A stretch of 64,000 nucleotides of DNA from Candidatus Altimarinota bacterium (GCA_021734785.1 JAIPIF010000004.1:1-64000), one strand, 5' to 3'. Positions 7,815 to 16,580 are shown, counted from the stretch's first letter. Made by a program: numbers and translations. The notes: a model not told the origin generated them from the letters alone.

Positions 7815-8039
7815 ATGCCTCCCAAACCAAAAAAATTTATCTGCACGTTCTGCCGAAGCAAGGTCGATCACATCGACTACAAAGATGCAGCGACTCTCGC
7901 GCAGTACATCACCTACTACCGGTCGATTCAGAGCCGATTTCATACGGGCATCTGTCTCAAGCACCAAAAAAGGCTGAGCAACGCTATCAAAAAAGCCCGA
8001 TTCATGGGACTTCTTCCCTTCGTGCGATACGAAAAATAA
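7815..8039 (+). CDS. rpsR: 30S ribosomal protein S18
   Basis: This 74-aa protein has the S18 core IDYKDAATLAQYI, followed by RFHTGICLKHQKRLSNAIKKARFMGLLPF, which binds 16S rRNA next to S6. The N-terminal FICTFC plus the Cys in TGICLK give three cysteines, reminiscent of the C+ (zinc-ribbon) form of S18 but with one ligand missing. The ATG at 7815 is chosen over TTG at 7806. No ribosome-binding site is visible; the upstream gap is a low-complexity repeat. It is cotranscribed with rpsF. Confidence 0.93.
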   Translation: MPPKPKKFICTFCRSKVDHIDYKDAATLAQYITYYRSIQSRFHTGICLKHQKRLSNAIKKARFMGLLPFVRYEK

Positions 8040-8134
8040 TCGACCATTTGCAGAGGAAATGACGCTTTAAAATTGTCTTGAAAAAAATCGAGCGTTTTTT
8101 GCGGGAAAAAAATTAGCCTTGAAGTCTTTTTTTT

Positions 8135-8143
8135 TGCTACAAT
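8135..8143 (+). promoter_or_regulatory. Extended -10 promoter of the pilus operon
   Basis: TGCTACAAT is an extended -10 box. The same nine bases occur before ftsW at 14783. The start codon lies 35 nt further on. Confidence 0.45.
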
Positions 8144-8178
8144 TGAGCAAAACAGACATCCAAATAAAAATATTCCCC

Positions 8179-9360
8179 ATGCCCGACGTCCCCAAAAAGC
8201 CCGATACCGCTTCTACTCCGGAAGAAAAGGATTCTTCGGCTGATCCAACGACGCCGATTATTCCCCAAAAACCGGAAGAGGAAACGTCCGAATCTTCTCA
8301 AGAGACGGAAACCGGAGACGCCCAAACTCCGGAAACGGTTTCTGAGCCCCCGGAAAAGGAAAATACGGAAGACGCTCCAGAAAAAGACACCGTCCCAGCG
8401 GCACCTCAGAAGCCGGAAAAAAACGATTCAGTGCCCCTCCCCAAAAAACCAAAGAAAGACGAAAACACCATGGCTTCTCAAAATAATCCCATCAGCACAA
8501 AGCTCTCTGCAGATGAACGCGAAAGTCTTCGTGCCCAACGACGCAAAAGCAAAAGACTCCTCTCTCTGTTGCGAAAAATAGCGATTCTTTTGTTGGTGAT
8601 TATCACGGGAAGTTACTTCTGGTTTCAGTTTAATCTGAACAAGGATTCCAATCCCCTTTCTGTGTTTGGTGTTTCCGAGAATTTGGGAATGAAGCACAAA
8701 CATCTCAAACAAAAAACACGCCTCTTGGAATCTGAGAAAATGGGGATTGATCGAGAAATATCCCGACTTCAGCATAAGCTGGAAAATAAAGAATTTACCG
8801 TGTTTTCTCCTGAAATCGAAAAACTGCGAAGTCAACAACTCACCTGGTTTGATCGTGTGGATGCAAATGGCAATCTCGAGTTTGGAATGATGGAAGCCGT
8901 GCCACGAATGGCAAAGTTCTTCAATGATCGAGAGTATCAAGATGACGCTCAGATTATCGCAGGACGGCCAGGACAAATCGAAATTTCGAATGTCGTGGTA
9001 GATCGCTCAGGCATAAATTTTAATGTCTCCGGCGCGGAGCTGTTTGGAAACGTATTTTTTCTCAATCTTGAATTTGTGAAAATGGTAAACGCCTTTCCTT
9101 TCTTAAAAAACGGAGAGCTTCAGACCTTTTCTAAACGAGAAAATCAAGAAGGAGAGCCTATGATGGAGTACGCCGTAAAATTGGAATACCAAACACCAGA
9201 CGAAGAAGACCCGCATGATGCTTTGTTTCAAAAATATCTTGATTGGCTCGCACAAGACGAAGCCGGAACTCTTTCCGAGGAGGAAGAACGTACAAATGCT
9301 GATGCGCAATCCTCTCCCCGAAAAGTCCGTACTTCTGACAATGACAATTCTTCCTCATGA
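8179..9360 (+). CDS. PilN-like type IV pilus inner-membrane protein with acidic N-terminal tail
   Basis: The 393-aa protein begins with about 110 residues of Pro/Glu/Lys/Thr-rich, probably disordered sequence containing repeated PQKPE and PKKP motifs. A single TM follows near residues 130-152 (KIAILLLVIITGSYFWF), then a coiled coil (about 165-210) and a globular domain. This one-TM plus coiled-coil layout, together with the next gene, matches the PilN/PilO pair of the pilus alignment complex. The long N-terminal tail is atypical. It overlaps the next gene by ATGA. The PilN call rests mainly on context, since sequence similarity is weak. Confidence 0.55.
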   Translation: MPDVPKKPDTASTPEEKDSSADPTTPIIPQKPEEETSESSQETETGDAQTPETVSEPPEKENTEDAPEKDTVPAAPQKPEKNDSVPLPKKPKKDENTMASQNNPISTKLSADERESLRAQRRKSKRLLSLLRKIAILLLVIITGSYFWFQFNLNKDSNPLSVFGVSENLGMKHKHLKQKTRLLESEKMGIDREISRLQHKLENKEFTVFSPEIEKLRSQQLTWFDRVDANGNLEFGMMEAVPRMAKFFNDREYQDDAQIIAGRPGQIEISNVVVDRSGINFNVSGAELFGNVFFLNLEFVKMVNAFPFLKNGELQTFSKRENQEGEPMMEYAVKLEYQTPDEEDPHDALFQKYLDWLAQDEAGTLSEEEERTNADAQSSPRKVRTSDNDNSSS

Positions 9361-10028
9361 ATGCTTCTTCTCTCCGGCCACAGACAAAACGAAAACTCCC
9401 CCTGCTGATCTGGGGGCTCATTCTGATAGGACTTCTCGCCTTCTTGGTCCTTCGCGTGCTGCCACTCGCACAAGCCTGGCAGCAAACACAAAGAGAAGTC
9501 ACGCAACTCGAACAAAAAGTCACCCTTCTAAAAAGCGAAAAAGAAATGGCACAGAAGCGACTCGAAACACTGCAGGCAGAGTTTGATGCTGCAGCTGAGC
9601 CCTTTCTCGCAGAAGAACGGCAACTCCTGCCAAAAAACTTTGATGTAGAAAAAGTTTCCAAAGTTCTGGAGCAGTACTCGCTCCAGCTCCCTCTCCTCGA
9701 CCCAAATTCAACGCTTTGGATTCAGAATCTTTCTTTTTCTCAGGGACGCAAAGAACCAGGAGAAAAATTTGCCCGAACGTCTGTTTCGCTCACGATGGAA
9801 ACGACCCAAAAAGACCTCCGAACCTTTTTAGATTTTTTGCAAAACGGAAAATTAACCGAAGATTTTGAAATAGGAAAGGCTCAGGGACGCATCAGCCCCG
9901 CGGTATACCGATATCTCACAGAAAATCTTTTGCCCCTGGCCCACATCCAGTCGATTCATATTTCCGAAAAACAAGATTCTGATCTGATTGATGCACGTCT
10001 TCAGGTGACTTTTTTCTCTCAAGAATAA
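9357..10028 (+). CDS. PilO-like type IV pilus assembly protein
   Basis: The 223-aa protein has a short basic N terminus, a TM near residues 17-38 (LLIWGLILIGLLAFLVLRVL), a coiled coil (about 42-80) and a C-terminal domain. This is the PilO/GspM-type architecture. PilO dimerises with PilN and links the inner-membrane ring of the pilus machine to the periplasm. It starts inside the last codons of the previous gene (ATGA overlap) and is followed 12 nt later by pilB, so the operon order supports the assignment. Confidence 0.6.
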   Translation: MNASSLRPQTKRKLPLLIWGLILIGLLAFLVLRVLPLAQAWQQTQREVTQLEQKVTLLKSEKEMAQKRLETLQAEFDAAAEPFLAEERQLLPKNFDVEKVSKVLEQYSLQLPLLDPNSTLWIQNLSFSQGRKEPGEKFARTSVSLTMETTQKDLRTFLDFLQNGKLTEDFEIGKAQGRISPAVYRYLTENLLPLAHIQSIHISEKQDSDLIDARLQVTFFSQE

Positions 10029-10040
10029 TCCGAACTCTCC

Positions 10041-11282
10041 ATGGCTGAAGATACTCTCAAGCAACTCCAAGAAACCATTGTCGCTGGAAATATTCCCGAT
10101 CTGATTGATCTGTGTATGCGGTATGCACTCGAAAAAAGTGCTTCAGATATTCATATCGAACCCAGTAAAAGTTTTACACGCATTCGCGTCCGCATCGACG
10201 GAATTCTGCGGGTTATTGTCGAATATCCACTCAACCTTCACGCCGGCGTCGTCTCAAAAATTAAAATCATGTCCAACCTGAAGATTGATGAAACCCGCAT
10301 TCCTCAGGACGGACGGATTACGACCTTTGTGGGAGAAACAGAAGTGGATCTCCGTGTCTCTACTCTCCCCACACCAAACGGAGAAAAAGTCGTGATGCGT
10401 ATTGTGGATAAATCAAAGAAAATTCCAAAACTCTCAGAGCTGGGAATTGTCGGACACAACTACAAGCTTTTTGAAAGTGCCATCAAAGAGCCCAATGGCA
10501 TCATCCTCACTTCCGGACCCACCGGATCAGGAAAAACAACAACCATGTATTCGGCGATGAGCGTCCTCAACCGACAAGAGGTAAATATTTTGACATTTGA
10601 AGATCCGATCGAAAACCAGATGGATGGACTCAACCAAAGTCAGGTGCGATCAGATATCGGCTACACATTTGCCAACGGACTGCGTACAGCCCTGCGCCAA
10701 GATCCAGACATCATCATGGTCGGAGAGATCCGAGACAAAGAAACAATTGACATCGCCATCGAGGCCTCGCTGACAGGACACTTGGTGCTCTCGACAATTC
10801 ATACAAACTCCGCCATCGAAACCATCACCCGTATCCTCAACATGAAGGTGCCGGACTTTTTGCTCACCGCTTCGGTCAATCTGATCATGGCACAGCGTCT
10901 TGCTCGACGGGTCTGTTCCAACTGCCGCGTTGCTCAACCGCTCAGCACTGATGCGCAAAAAAAATTGCAGGATGCTTTTACGACATTTGAACCGTATGAG
11001 GGATTTGATATGGATGCCCTCAATGATCCTGTTTTTTATACTCCCAACCCAAAAGGCTGTGATGAGTGCGAAGGCAAAGGATACAAAGGACGTGTCGGGA
11101 TTTACGAAATCCTGGACATGGGATCCGAAATAAATAATGGCATTCTCAAAGGGCTTCCTTCGTTTGAACTCCGAGAAATTGCCCAAAAAGAAGGCATGAT
11201 TACCCTCGAACAAGATGGGCTCATCAAAGCTGCCCAAGGCGTGACAACGCTCGAGGAAGTTTATAAATTGGTGAAAAACTAA
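10041..11282 (+). CDS. pilB: Type IV pilus assembly ATPase PilB (GspE family)
   Basis: PilB hydrolyses ATP in the cytoplasm to drive pilin polymerisation. The 413-aa protein shows SASDIHIEP (the family signature) and Walker A GPTGSGKTTT (about 159-168). It also has the Asp box and Walker B DPDIIMVGEIRD (about 221-232), a conserved HTNSA His box, and a C-terminal zinc site made of CSNC (about 293-296) and CDEC (about 341-344). The zinc site marks the extension ATPase group rather than PilT. It lacks the long N-terminal MshEN/GspE-N region of typical PilB, so it is a short form. It is followed 3 nt later by pilC. Confidence 0.9.
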   Translation: MAEDTLKQLQETIVAGNIPDLIDLCMRYALEKSASDIHIEPSKSFTRIRVRIDGILRVIVEYPLNLHAGVVSKIKIMSNLKIDETRIPQDGRITTFVGETEVDLRVSTLPTPNGEKVVMRIVDKSKKIPKLSELGIVGHNYKLFESAIKEPNGIILTSGPTGSGKTTTMYSAMSVLNRQEVNILTFEDPIENQMDGLNQSQVRSDIGYTFANGLRTALRQDPDIIMVGEIRDKETIDIAIEASLTGHLVLSTIHTNSAIETITRILNMKVPDFLLTASVNLIMAQRLARRVCSNCRVAQPLSTDAQKKLQDAFTTFEPYEGFDMDALNDPVFYTPNPKGCDECEGKGYKGRVGIYEILDMGSEINNGILKGLPSFELREIAQKEGMITLEQDGLIKAAQGVTTLEEVYKLVKN

Positions 11283-11285
11283 ACC

Positions 11286-12506
11286 ATGGATCTCCCAAAA
11301 GTACCCCAAAAACCATCAATGGCAGAAAATAGCGAAGAAATTCTCTTGGATATCAAGGGAGGAGATGCTGAACCACGCAGCAAAAAACACAAAAAACAAG
11401 CGGCAAGAAAAAAAGGCGGCTTGATGGATTTGTACAATGAGCTCAACCAACAAGTTGCTGAACTCTCTCCGGTTTCTCTGAAGGAAAAACTTATCTTTTT
11501 TGAACTGTTTGTCGCCACGCTCAACGCAGGCGTTCCCGTCGCGGAAGCACTCCGAATGCTCGAGACCCAGAGCCAGAATCCAAAAATGCAACGAGTCGTG
11601 CGAGACATGCGCCATTCGATTGAAAGTGGGGATAGCCTGGCACAGGCCCTGCTGAATTCTGATGGAGTTTTCGACGAAACGACTGCCTCCATCGTTGCCG
11701 CTGGTGAAAAATCCGGAAAGCTCAATGATGTGATGAAAGAGCTTGTTCGACAGTATGAGCGAATGGATTCTATTCAAAAAAAGGTCAAAGGCGTCATGAC
11801 CTACCCCATCATTGTGGTTGTGGTGATGATTTTAATGGTTATCGTTGTGATGGTGGCGGTTGTGCCAAAACTTGTCAGCGTCTTTGAGGGGGCTGAAAAT
11901 CTCCCCCTTCCGACAAAAATTCTTATCGCGGGAAGTGATTTCTTTCGGAATCAATGGGGACTCTTCTTACTCATTCTCGGAATCGTTGTTGGGGGGGTTC
12001 TCCTCTGGAAACGCTCTCCTGCTGGGAAAAAACAATGGTCCACTTTTTTATTGTCTATTCCAATCGTCGGTGATTTTATCCAAAAGGCCGTCCTAAGTCG
12101 CATGACCCGCATTTTTTCCTTTTTGATTTATTCCGGCGTTCCGATCATCGACGGTCTCCGCATCTCCGCCAAAGTCGCCGGGAATCCAGTATACAAACGG
12201 AAAATTTTATTGGCAGCAGATGACCTCACTCGTGGAATTGAAATTTCGGAAAACTTTTCCGATGATCCCAAGCTTTTTCCTCCTATGCTGGTAAAAATGA
12301 TTTCTGTGGGAGAAAAAACAGCGTCACTGGGTCCAGTGCTTGAAAAAATTGCGGATTTTTATGACGAGGATCTAGAACGAAAAATTAAAATGCTTTCGAA
12401 GTTAATTGAACCGTTTATCCTTTTGCTCATGGCAGGAGGCGCGGTCTTTCTTATTCTCGCGATTTATCTGCCGATTCTCAAAATGAACGACAAAGTGTTG
12501 GGATAA
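11286..12506 (+). CDS. pilC: Type IV pilus inner-membrane platform protein PilC (GspF family)
   Basis: PilC is the membrane platform that couples PilB to the pilin polymer. The 406-aa protein starts with about 55 polar, Lys-rich residues. Two GspF-type helical domains follow (about 70-190 and 270-395), each with the FxxxFxxLxxAGVP-like signature; FVATLNAGVPVAEAL and FLIYSGVPIIDGL are the visible copies. TMs lie near 172-196, 222-243 and 376-400. It is the last gene of the pilus operon. Confidence 0.9.
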   Translation: MDLPKVPQKPSMAENSEEILLDIKGGDAEPRSKKHKKQAARKKGGLMDLYNELNQQVAELSPVSLKEKLIFFELFVATLNAGVPVAEALRMLETQSQNPKMQRVVRDMRHSIESGDSLAQALLNSDGVFDETTASIVAAGEKSGKLNDVMKELVRQYERMDSIQKKVKGVMTYPIIVVVVMILMVIVVMVAVVPKLVSVFEGAENLPLPTKILIAGSDFFRNQWGLFLLILGIVVGGVLLWKRSPAGKKQWSTFLLSIPIVGDFIQKAVLSRMTRIFSFLIYSGVPIIDGLRISAKVAGNPVYKRKILLAADDLTRGIEISENFSDDPKLFPPMLVKMISVGEKTASLGPVLEKIADFYDEDLERKIKMLSKLIEPFILLLMAGGAVFLILAIYLPILKMNDKVLG

Positions 12507-12576
12507 AAACGCTTTCTTTTTGCAGAGATTTGCGTACCCTTGCCGCCGATTTTTTGAGAGAACCTCCCCAAAAAAC

Positions 12577-13212
12577 ATGGAATCTTTTTTCTTGGAGTAC
12601 GGCATCTGGGCACTGGCGATCATGATATTTGTCGATGAAATAGGGCTTCCAATTTTTCCCAATGGCATTGCCCTTTTTTTTGCTGCAGCACTCGCACGAA
12701 CGACCGAATCTGCCTCTCCCTGGGCTTTCTTTGCCGTGGCTGTCATCGCCGCACAGCTGGGAAATGCGATTCTCTTTTGGGGGGGACGACACGGGCTACA
12801 AGATCGACTTGTTTCTCGAAAATGGAGACTGCTCCCCTCTCCCGAACGCTGGGAAAAATTACAGAAATTTTTTGCCTGTCGTCATGGAAGTTTTACCATT
12901 TTGGGCGTTTCTTGTCTGACCGCTGTGCGCCCATTTGCTGCCCTGATGGCAGGATCGTGTCAAATGAAGCCGCTCCGATTTTTTCCATTTAATTTCCTCG
13001 GGATTGTTCTTTGGGCCGGAACCGTCACCCTGGCAGGATATTTTTTGGGAACCCCTCTCCTGATTGCCGCCAAGCAAGACTGGAAAATGGCTGTATCTAT
13101 TCTTGTCGTTTTGGCCGCATACTGGTATTTTGGATGGCGATTTCCCTGGAAGTATTTTCGCAACAAAACGAATGAAAACCAATGTCCTCGTCCTCGGAAA
13201 TGGCGGCCGTGA
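12577..13212 (+). CDS. DedA-family membrane protein
   Basis: The 211-aa protein begins MESFFLEYGIWALAIMIFVDEIGLPIFPNG, which matches the DedA/SNARE-associated domain start with the E-G/x-P motif. Later parts, such as GNAILFWGGRHG and RPFAALMAGSCQMKPLRFF, correspond to the family GR-F-P-R-x-F-x-AG signature. Four to five TMs are apparent. Bacterial DedA proteins are implicated in lipid carrier or phospholipid translocation and membrane homeostasis. The C terminus turns Arg/Pro-rich where it overlaps the first 41 nt of purD in another frame. Confidence 0.82.
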   Translation: MESFFLEYGIWALAIMIFVDEIGLPIFPNGIALFFAAALARTTESASPWAFFAVAVIAAQLGNAILFWGGRHGLQDRLVSRKWRLLPSPERWEKLQKFFACRHGSFTILGVSCLTAVRPFAALMAGSCQMKPLRFFPFNFLGIVLWAGTVTLAGYFLGTPLLIAAKQDWKMAVSILVVLAAYWYFGWRFPWKYFRNKTNENQCPRPRKWRP

Positions 13213-14509
13213 GCACGCCATCTGTACGGCACTTACCCGATCCAAGCAGCTGGGAACGCTCTGGACTCTCGGGACAGCGGTCAACCCGGGTATTGAGAGC
13301 CTGGGAGCAAAAATAGGCCTCACCGATTCGCTCGAAGATTTTGAAAAACTCGGGCGCATTTTGGAGATTGGAAAAATTGATCTGGTGATTCCTGGACCAG
13401 AGGCACCCCTTGCCGCCGGGGTAACTGATTTTTGCTGGCGAAACGGAGTGGCGTGCTTTGGACCAACAAAAGAAGGTGCTCAGCTCGAGAGTTCAAAAAG
13501 CTGGACACGGGACCTCCTGCAAAAGCACGGAGTGGGCGATGCCTGTCCAGACTACCTCATCTCGACAAAACGGGATGATCCAACGCGAAAAAAGTTTTTT
13601 GAGAAATGGGACGGACAGATCGTGGTCAAAGCGGACGGATTGCTCGGCGGCAAAGGGGTAATCGTCGCCGGAGACCACTTCAAAACGCTGGAAGAAGCCG
13701 AAGATTTTGCCAAACAATCGGTGGAACAATTTGGCCGGGTGGTGCTGGAGGAGAAACTGATCGGAGTCGAATTTAGCCTAATCTCTCTTGTCGATGGAAA
13801 AACGGTTCTCGACTGTCGCGCCTGCCAGGATCACAAGCGCGTTTTTGAAAATGATACGGGTCCTCAAACCGGCGGTATGGGGGTGATCTCAGATGAACGG
13901 GGCAAGCTCCCCTTTTTGACGGAGGAAGACTTGGAAAGAGCCCACGACATCAATGTGCGATCCATGAAAGCCGTGGAGGCTGAGACCGGACAAAAATTTC
14001 TCGGTGTTTTGTACGGTGGATTTATCGCAACCAAATCGGGCGTGCAGCTGATTGAGTACAATGTCCGTTTCGGGGATCCGGAGGGGTTAAATATTCTCGC
14101 CACGCTGGAATCTGATCTGGTGGAAGTCTGTCGACTCGCCTGTGAAGGAAATTTGGACAAAGTCGGCATGCTGCAGTTTGCCCCGGTAGCCACAGTGCAG
14201 AAATATTTGTGTGCCCCTGGGTATCCGGAGGATCCGCAAAAGGGCGGCATGATAAAGCTCCCCGAGGTGCTGAATGATGACACGGTGCAGACGTTTTTTG
14301 CGGGGATCAAAAAAGAGAGCGGAACATTCAAAATCTCCGGCGGCCGATCGATCGGTGTGGTGGGCCTCGGGAAAAATCTAGACGAGGCAAATGCGAACTG
14401 TGAAAAACAGATCGCCAGGCTTGAAGGCGAGTTTCACTACCGGCCCGACATCGGCACGAACAAACTCACCCAGTCACGAGTGGAGATGATGAAAAAAGTG
14501 CGGGGATAG
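13172..14509 (+). CDS. purD: Phosphoribosylamine--glycine ligase
   Basis: PurD makes glycinamide ribonucleotide from phosphoribosylamine, glycine and ATP. The 445-aa protein has the N-terminal nucleotide-like fold (LVLGNGGREHA, residues 5-15) and GPTKEGAQLESSK. The ATP-grasp region follows with KADGLLGGKGV, EEKLIGVEFSL, TGPQTGGMG and RFGDPE. The start at 13172 gives a perfect PurD N terminus but overlaps the DedA gene by 41 nt. No other purine-synthesis gene lies nearby, so purD stands alone here. Whether the organism has a full pathway cannot be judged. Confidence 0.93.
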   Translation: MKTNVLVLGNGGREHAICTALTRSKQLGTLWTLGTAVNPGIESLGAKIGLTDSLEDFEKLGRILEIGKIDLVIPGPEAPLAAGVTDFCWRNGVACFGPTKEGAQLESSKSWTRDLLQKHGVGDACPDYLISTKRDDPTRKKFFEKWDGQIVVKADGLLGGKGVIVAGDHFKTLEEAEDFAKQSVEQFGRVVLEEKLIGVEFSLISLVDGKTVLDCRACQDHKRVFENDTGPQTGGMGVISDERGKLPFLTEEDLERAHDINVRSMKAVEAETGQKFLGVLYGGFIATKSGVQLIEYNVRFGDPEGLNILATLESDLVEVCRLACEGNLDKVGMLQFAPVATVQKYLCAPGYPEDPQKGGMIKLPEVLNDDTVQTFFAGIKKESGTFKISGGRSIGVVGLGKNLDEANANCEKQIARLEGEFHYRPDIGTNKLTQSRVEMMKKVRG

Positions 14510-14528
14510 ATTTCCCAAAAAGCACGGC

Positions 14529-14708
14529 TCAATCATCAATTCCTTCCTCCCAGTGATCCGCGTTGAAATCCAATACGTCTTTCGTCTCTTTTCTTGTATC
14601 TTCTAAAATATCTTCCTCATCAAAAGAGCCTTCATTTTTTGGAACTCGCTCTGGATCCAATCCCCAGAGAACTAATTTATTTCCCCAATCACTTCGATTT
14701 TCTGCCAT
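14529..14708 (-). CDS. Small acidic hydrophilic protein (59 aa)
   Basis: The reading frame encodes 59 residues rich in Asp, Glu, Asn and Trp, starting MAENRSDWGNKLVLWGLDPE and ending in EEGIDD. No known motif is recognised. A good minus-strand promoter (TTGACA, 16-nt gap, TAAATT at 14735-14762) lies 26 nt upstream of the start, which supports a real gene. It is convergent with purD and divergent from ftsW. Similar tiny polar proteins occur at 15938, 53590 and 53820. The function is unknown. Confidence 0.55.
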   Translation of the reverse strand: MAENRSDWGNKLVLWGLDPERVPKNEGSFDEEDILEDTRKETKDVLDFNADHWEEGIDD

Positions 14709-14734
14709 ACTCTTGTCCGTTTAAAACAATTTAA

Positions 14735-14762
14735 AATTTAATTATTTAAAAAAGGCTGTCAA
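14735..14762 (-). promoter_or_regulatory. Promoter of the 59-aa gene
   Basis: Minus-strand TTGACA (14757-14762) and TAAATT (14735-14740) are 16 nt apart in an AT-rich stretch. Confidence 0.5.
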
Positions 14763-14782
14763 CTTTTTTCAAAACTATTTTC

Positions 14783-14791
14783 TGCTACAAT
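14783..14791 (+). promoter_or_regulatory. Extended -10 promoter of ftsW
   Basis: TGCTACAAT ends 7 nt before the ftsW ATG, which implies a leaderless mRNA. It is identical to the box before the pilus operon. Confidence 0.5.
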
Positions 14792-14798
14792 CTTTCAG

Positions 14799-15908
14799 AT
14801 GAAAACGATCGATCGAGGGCTACTGATCGCTGTGATTGGACTAACGATTTTTGGACTGGTGATGATGAGTTCGATGTCGATTGCTTCGAGTTTTGAAGTA
14901 ACGGGGAGAAATGATTTTTATTTCTGGCGACACTTCTGGCACATCATCGTGGGAATCCCGCTCTTTTTGGTCGCCCTCAACTTCCCCCTCGAAAAACTCC
15001 GAAAACTCGCAATCCCCATTTTTTTTGTGGGCATTGTTTTTCTGATTCTCACACTGGCCATCGGGACCGACTTTGGGACATCGGCCAAACTGTGGCTCCA
15101 GCTGGGGCCCTTTTCGTTTCAGCCAGTGGAGCTGACCAAGCTCGCCGTCATTATCTTTCTTGCCGCAATTTTTTCGAGTGGAAAACTCACTCCTGACACG
15201 GTGGAGGGAGGCTTTTTGCCTTTTGCTGTGGCACTCAGTATCCCCGCTCTTCTTTTGGTCATTCAGTCAGATTTTGGATCCCTACTGGTGTTAATTTTGA
15301 CTGCCGCGGCAATGTACTTTGTCGCCGGAGCAAATCTAAAGCACTTTTTTGGTGGCGGTGCTCTCCTCGCCCTCTGTGGGACAATTGTTGCTCTCGCTGT
15401 CCCGTACATCGGTCGGCGAGTCCGTGTGTTTCTCGATCCAGAGCTCGACCCGCTGAACACAGGCTTTCAGATCAAACAGGCCTTGATTGCCATTGGATCT
15501 GGCGGACTGTTTGGCCGAGGATTTCAAAACTCTGTCCAGAAATTTGACTACCTCCCGGAGGTACAGTCCGACACGATTTTTGCCGCGATTTCGGAGGAAC
15601 TCGGATTTTTTAGAATTTTGTTTCTCATCGCTGTGTACGGATTCATCGCCTGGCGGGGGTTTGACATCGCCATGAAAGCAAAAGATGCCTTTGCCAAATT
15701 TCTTGCGATCGGCATCACGACCTGGATTGTGGGGCAGGCATTTATCAACATCGGCGTGAATCTGGCACTCCTGCCAAACACCGGCATTACGCTTCCCCTG
15801 ATTTCGTACGGCGGCAGTTCGATGCTTTTCACACTGATGGCCTTGGGAATTCTCCTCAAAATTTCAGCAAACCTCCCACAAAAAAACCGCCGCCGGTGGT
15901 ATCACTGA
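14799..15908 (+). CDS. ftsW: Lipid II polymerase FtsW/RodA (SEDS family)
   Basis: SEDS glycosyltransferases polymerise lipid II during septation or elongation. The 369-aa protein has about ten TMs. It has the family motifs FSFQPVELTKLAVIIF (about 107-122), the loop LDPELDPLNTGFQIKQALIAIGSGG and the C-terminal LPNTGITLPLISYGGSSML. FtsW is preferred to RodA because murG lies less than 1 kb downstream, as in dcw clusters, but the two are hard to separate by eye. The start is leaderless. Confidence 0.9.
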   Translation: MKTIDRGLLIAVIGLTIFGLVMMSSMSIASSFEVTGRNDFYFWRHFWHIIVGIPLFLVALNFPLEKLRKLAIPIFFVGIVFLILTLAIGTDFGTSAKLWLQLGPFSFQPVELTKLAVIIFLAAIFSSGKLTPDTVEGGFLPFAVALSIPALLLVIQSDFGSLLVLILTAAAMYFVAGANLKHFFGGGALLALCGTIVALAVPYIGRRVRVFLDPELDPLNTGFQIKQALIAIGSGGLFGRGFQNSVQKFDYLPEVQSDTIFAAISEELGFFRILFLIAVYGFIAWRGFDIAMKAKDAFAKFLAIGITTWIVGQAFINIGVNLALLPNTGITLPLISYGGSSMLFTLMALGILLKISANLPQKNRRRWYH

Positions 15909-15937
15909 CGACGGTTGATTTTTGATGTGTTTGAAAA

Positions 15938-16111
15938 CTAACACATCTCTCGACAGTCTGCTGGACTTGGGGCAGAAGCATTTTCTGAAAGATTGTTGTC
16001 TCTCCACTCTTCCCATTTGTTCCACTCCTCCTGTATTTTTTTGTTGAGAGAATCGAGATCCTTTCTGTGAGAGGAATTATTTGAGCCTGAATTTTTTTCA
16101 AGAGTACTCAT
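15938..16111 (-). CDS. Small Ser/Asn-rich hydrophilic protein (57 aa)
   Basis: The frame encodes 57 residues starting MSTLEKNSGSNNSSHRKDLD, with a middle KIQEEWNKWEEWRDNN and an end CREMC. It has no hydrophobic core, so it is probably a small helical or disordered protein. No motif is recognised. It is one of four tiny polar genes in the window. It lies 109 nt after the 107-aa gene on the same strand and could share its transcript. An alternative overlapping frame reaching into ftsW is less credible. Confidence 0.45.
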   Translation of the reverse strand: MSTLEKNSGSNNSSHRKDLDSLNKKIQEEWNKWEEWRDNNLSENASAPSPADCREMC

Positions 16112-16220
16112 GTGTAAAAAAGTGATTAAAAAAATAAAAAATTATGAAAAATAACGGGGACAAATCAGCCACTCTCGTGGGAGGGGGAGCAATCGTTTTC
16201 GGTTTCGGAAAAAAGCACGG

Positions 16221-16544
16221 TTATTCATCGTCCGGGGGTTCACAAAAAGAAATCTGGAATCCAAATCTTCCCACCCGCTCTTGTATCTGGTGAAGTGTTT
16301 CTTCCGAAAGCTCTCGCACAGAAAGTTCAAACTTTTTGGGATACAAATTTTTATTTCTTCCCACCTTTTTAAACTGGTCTCTTCCGTTTCGAAAATACCA
16401 ATCAGCCGATCGTTCCTGATCAGGACGAATCCCGAGGATTTGGCGCACACGGCTGAGAACCGTCTGAAAAGAATCTTTGACGGACTCCTCCAGTGCCGCG
16501 TCATTGTCTTTGCTGGGAACGATCCAAATTTTTTGAGCTTCCAT
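16221..16544 (-). CDS. Hypothetical protein behind an attenuator-like leader (107 aa)
   Basis: The protein starts MEAQKIWIVPSKDNDAALEE and is a mixed, fairly polar alpha/beta sequence. Aromatic and basic residues dominate the middle (DWYFRNGRDQFKKVGRNK), and the end is EPPDDE. It lacks signal peptide and TM segments, so it should be cytoplasmic. I do not recognise a family. It begins 10 nt after an intrinsic terminator and is preceded by a structured leader with its own promoter (16554-16717), so it appears to be regulated by transcription termination. It is transcribed opposite to murG. Confidence 0.65.
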   Translation of the reverse strand: MEAQKIWIVPSKDNDAALEESVKDSFQTVLSRVRQILGIRPDQERSADWYFRNGRDQFKKVGRNKNLYPKKFELSVRELSEETLHQIQERVGRFGFQISFCEPPDDE

Positions 16545-16553
16545 GGAAAAAGA

Positions 16554-16580
16554 ATAAAAAAATACCGGCTGTCTGCCGGT
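16554..16580 (-). terminator. Intrinsic terminator just upstream of the 107-aa gene
   Basis: On the minus strand ACCGGC and GCCGGT form a perfect 6-bp stem (16575-16580 with 16564-16569) around loop AGACA. It is followed by A and seven T residues. The T-run ends about 12 nt before the ATG at 16544. Confidence 0.75.
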
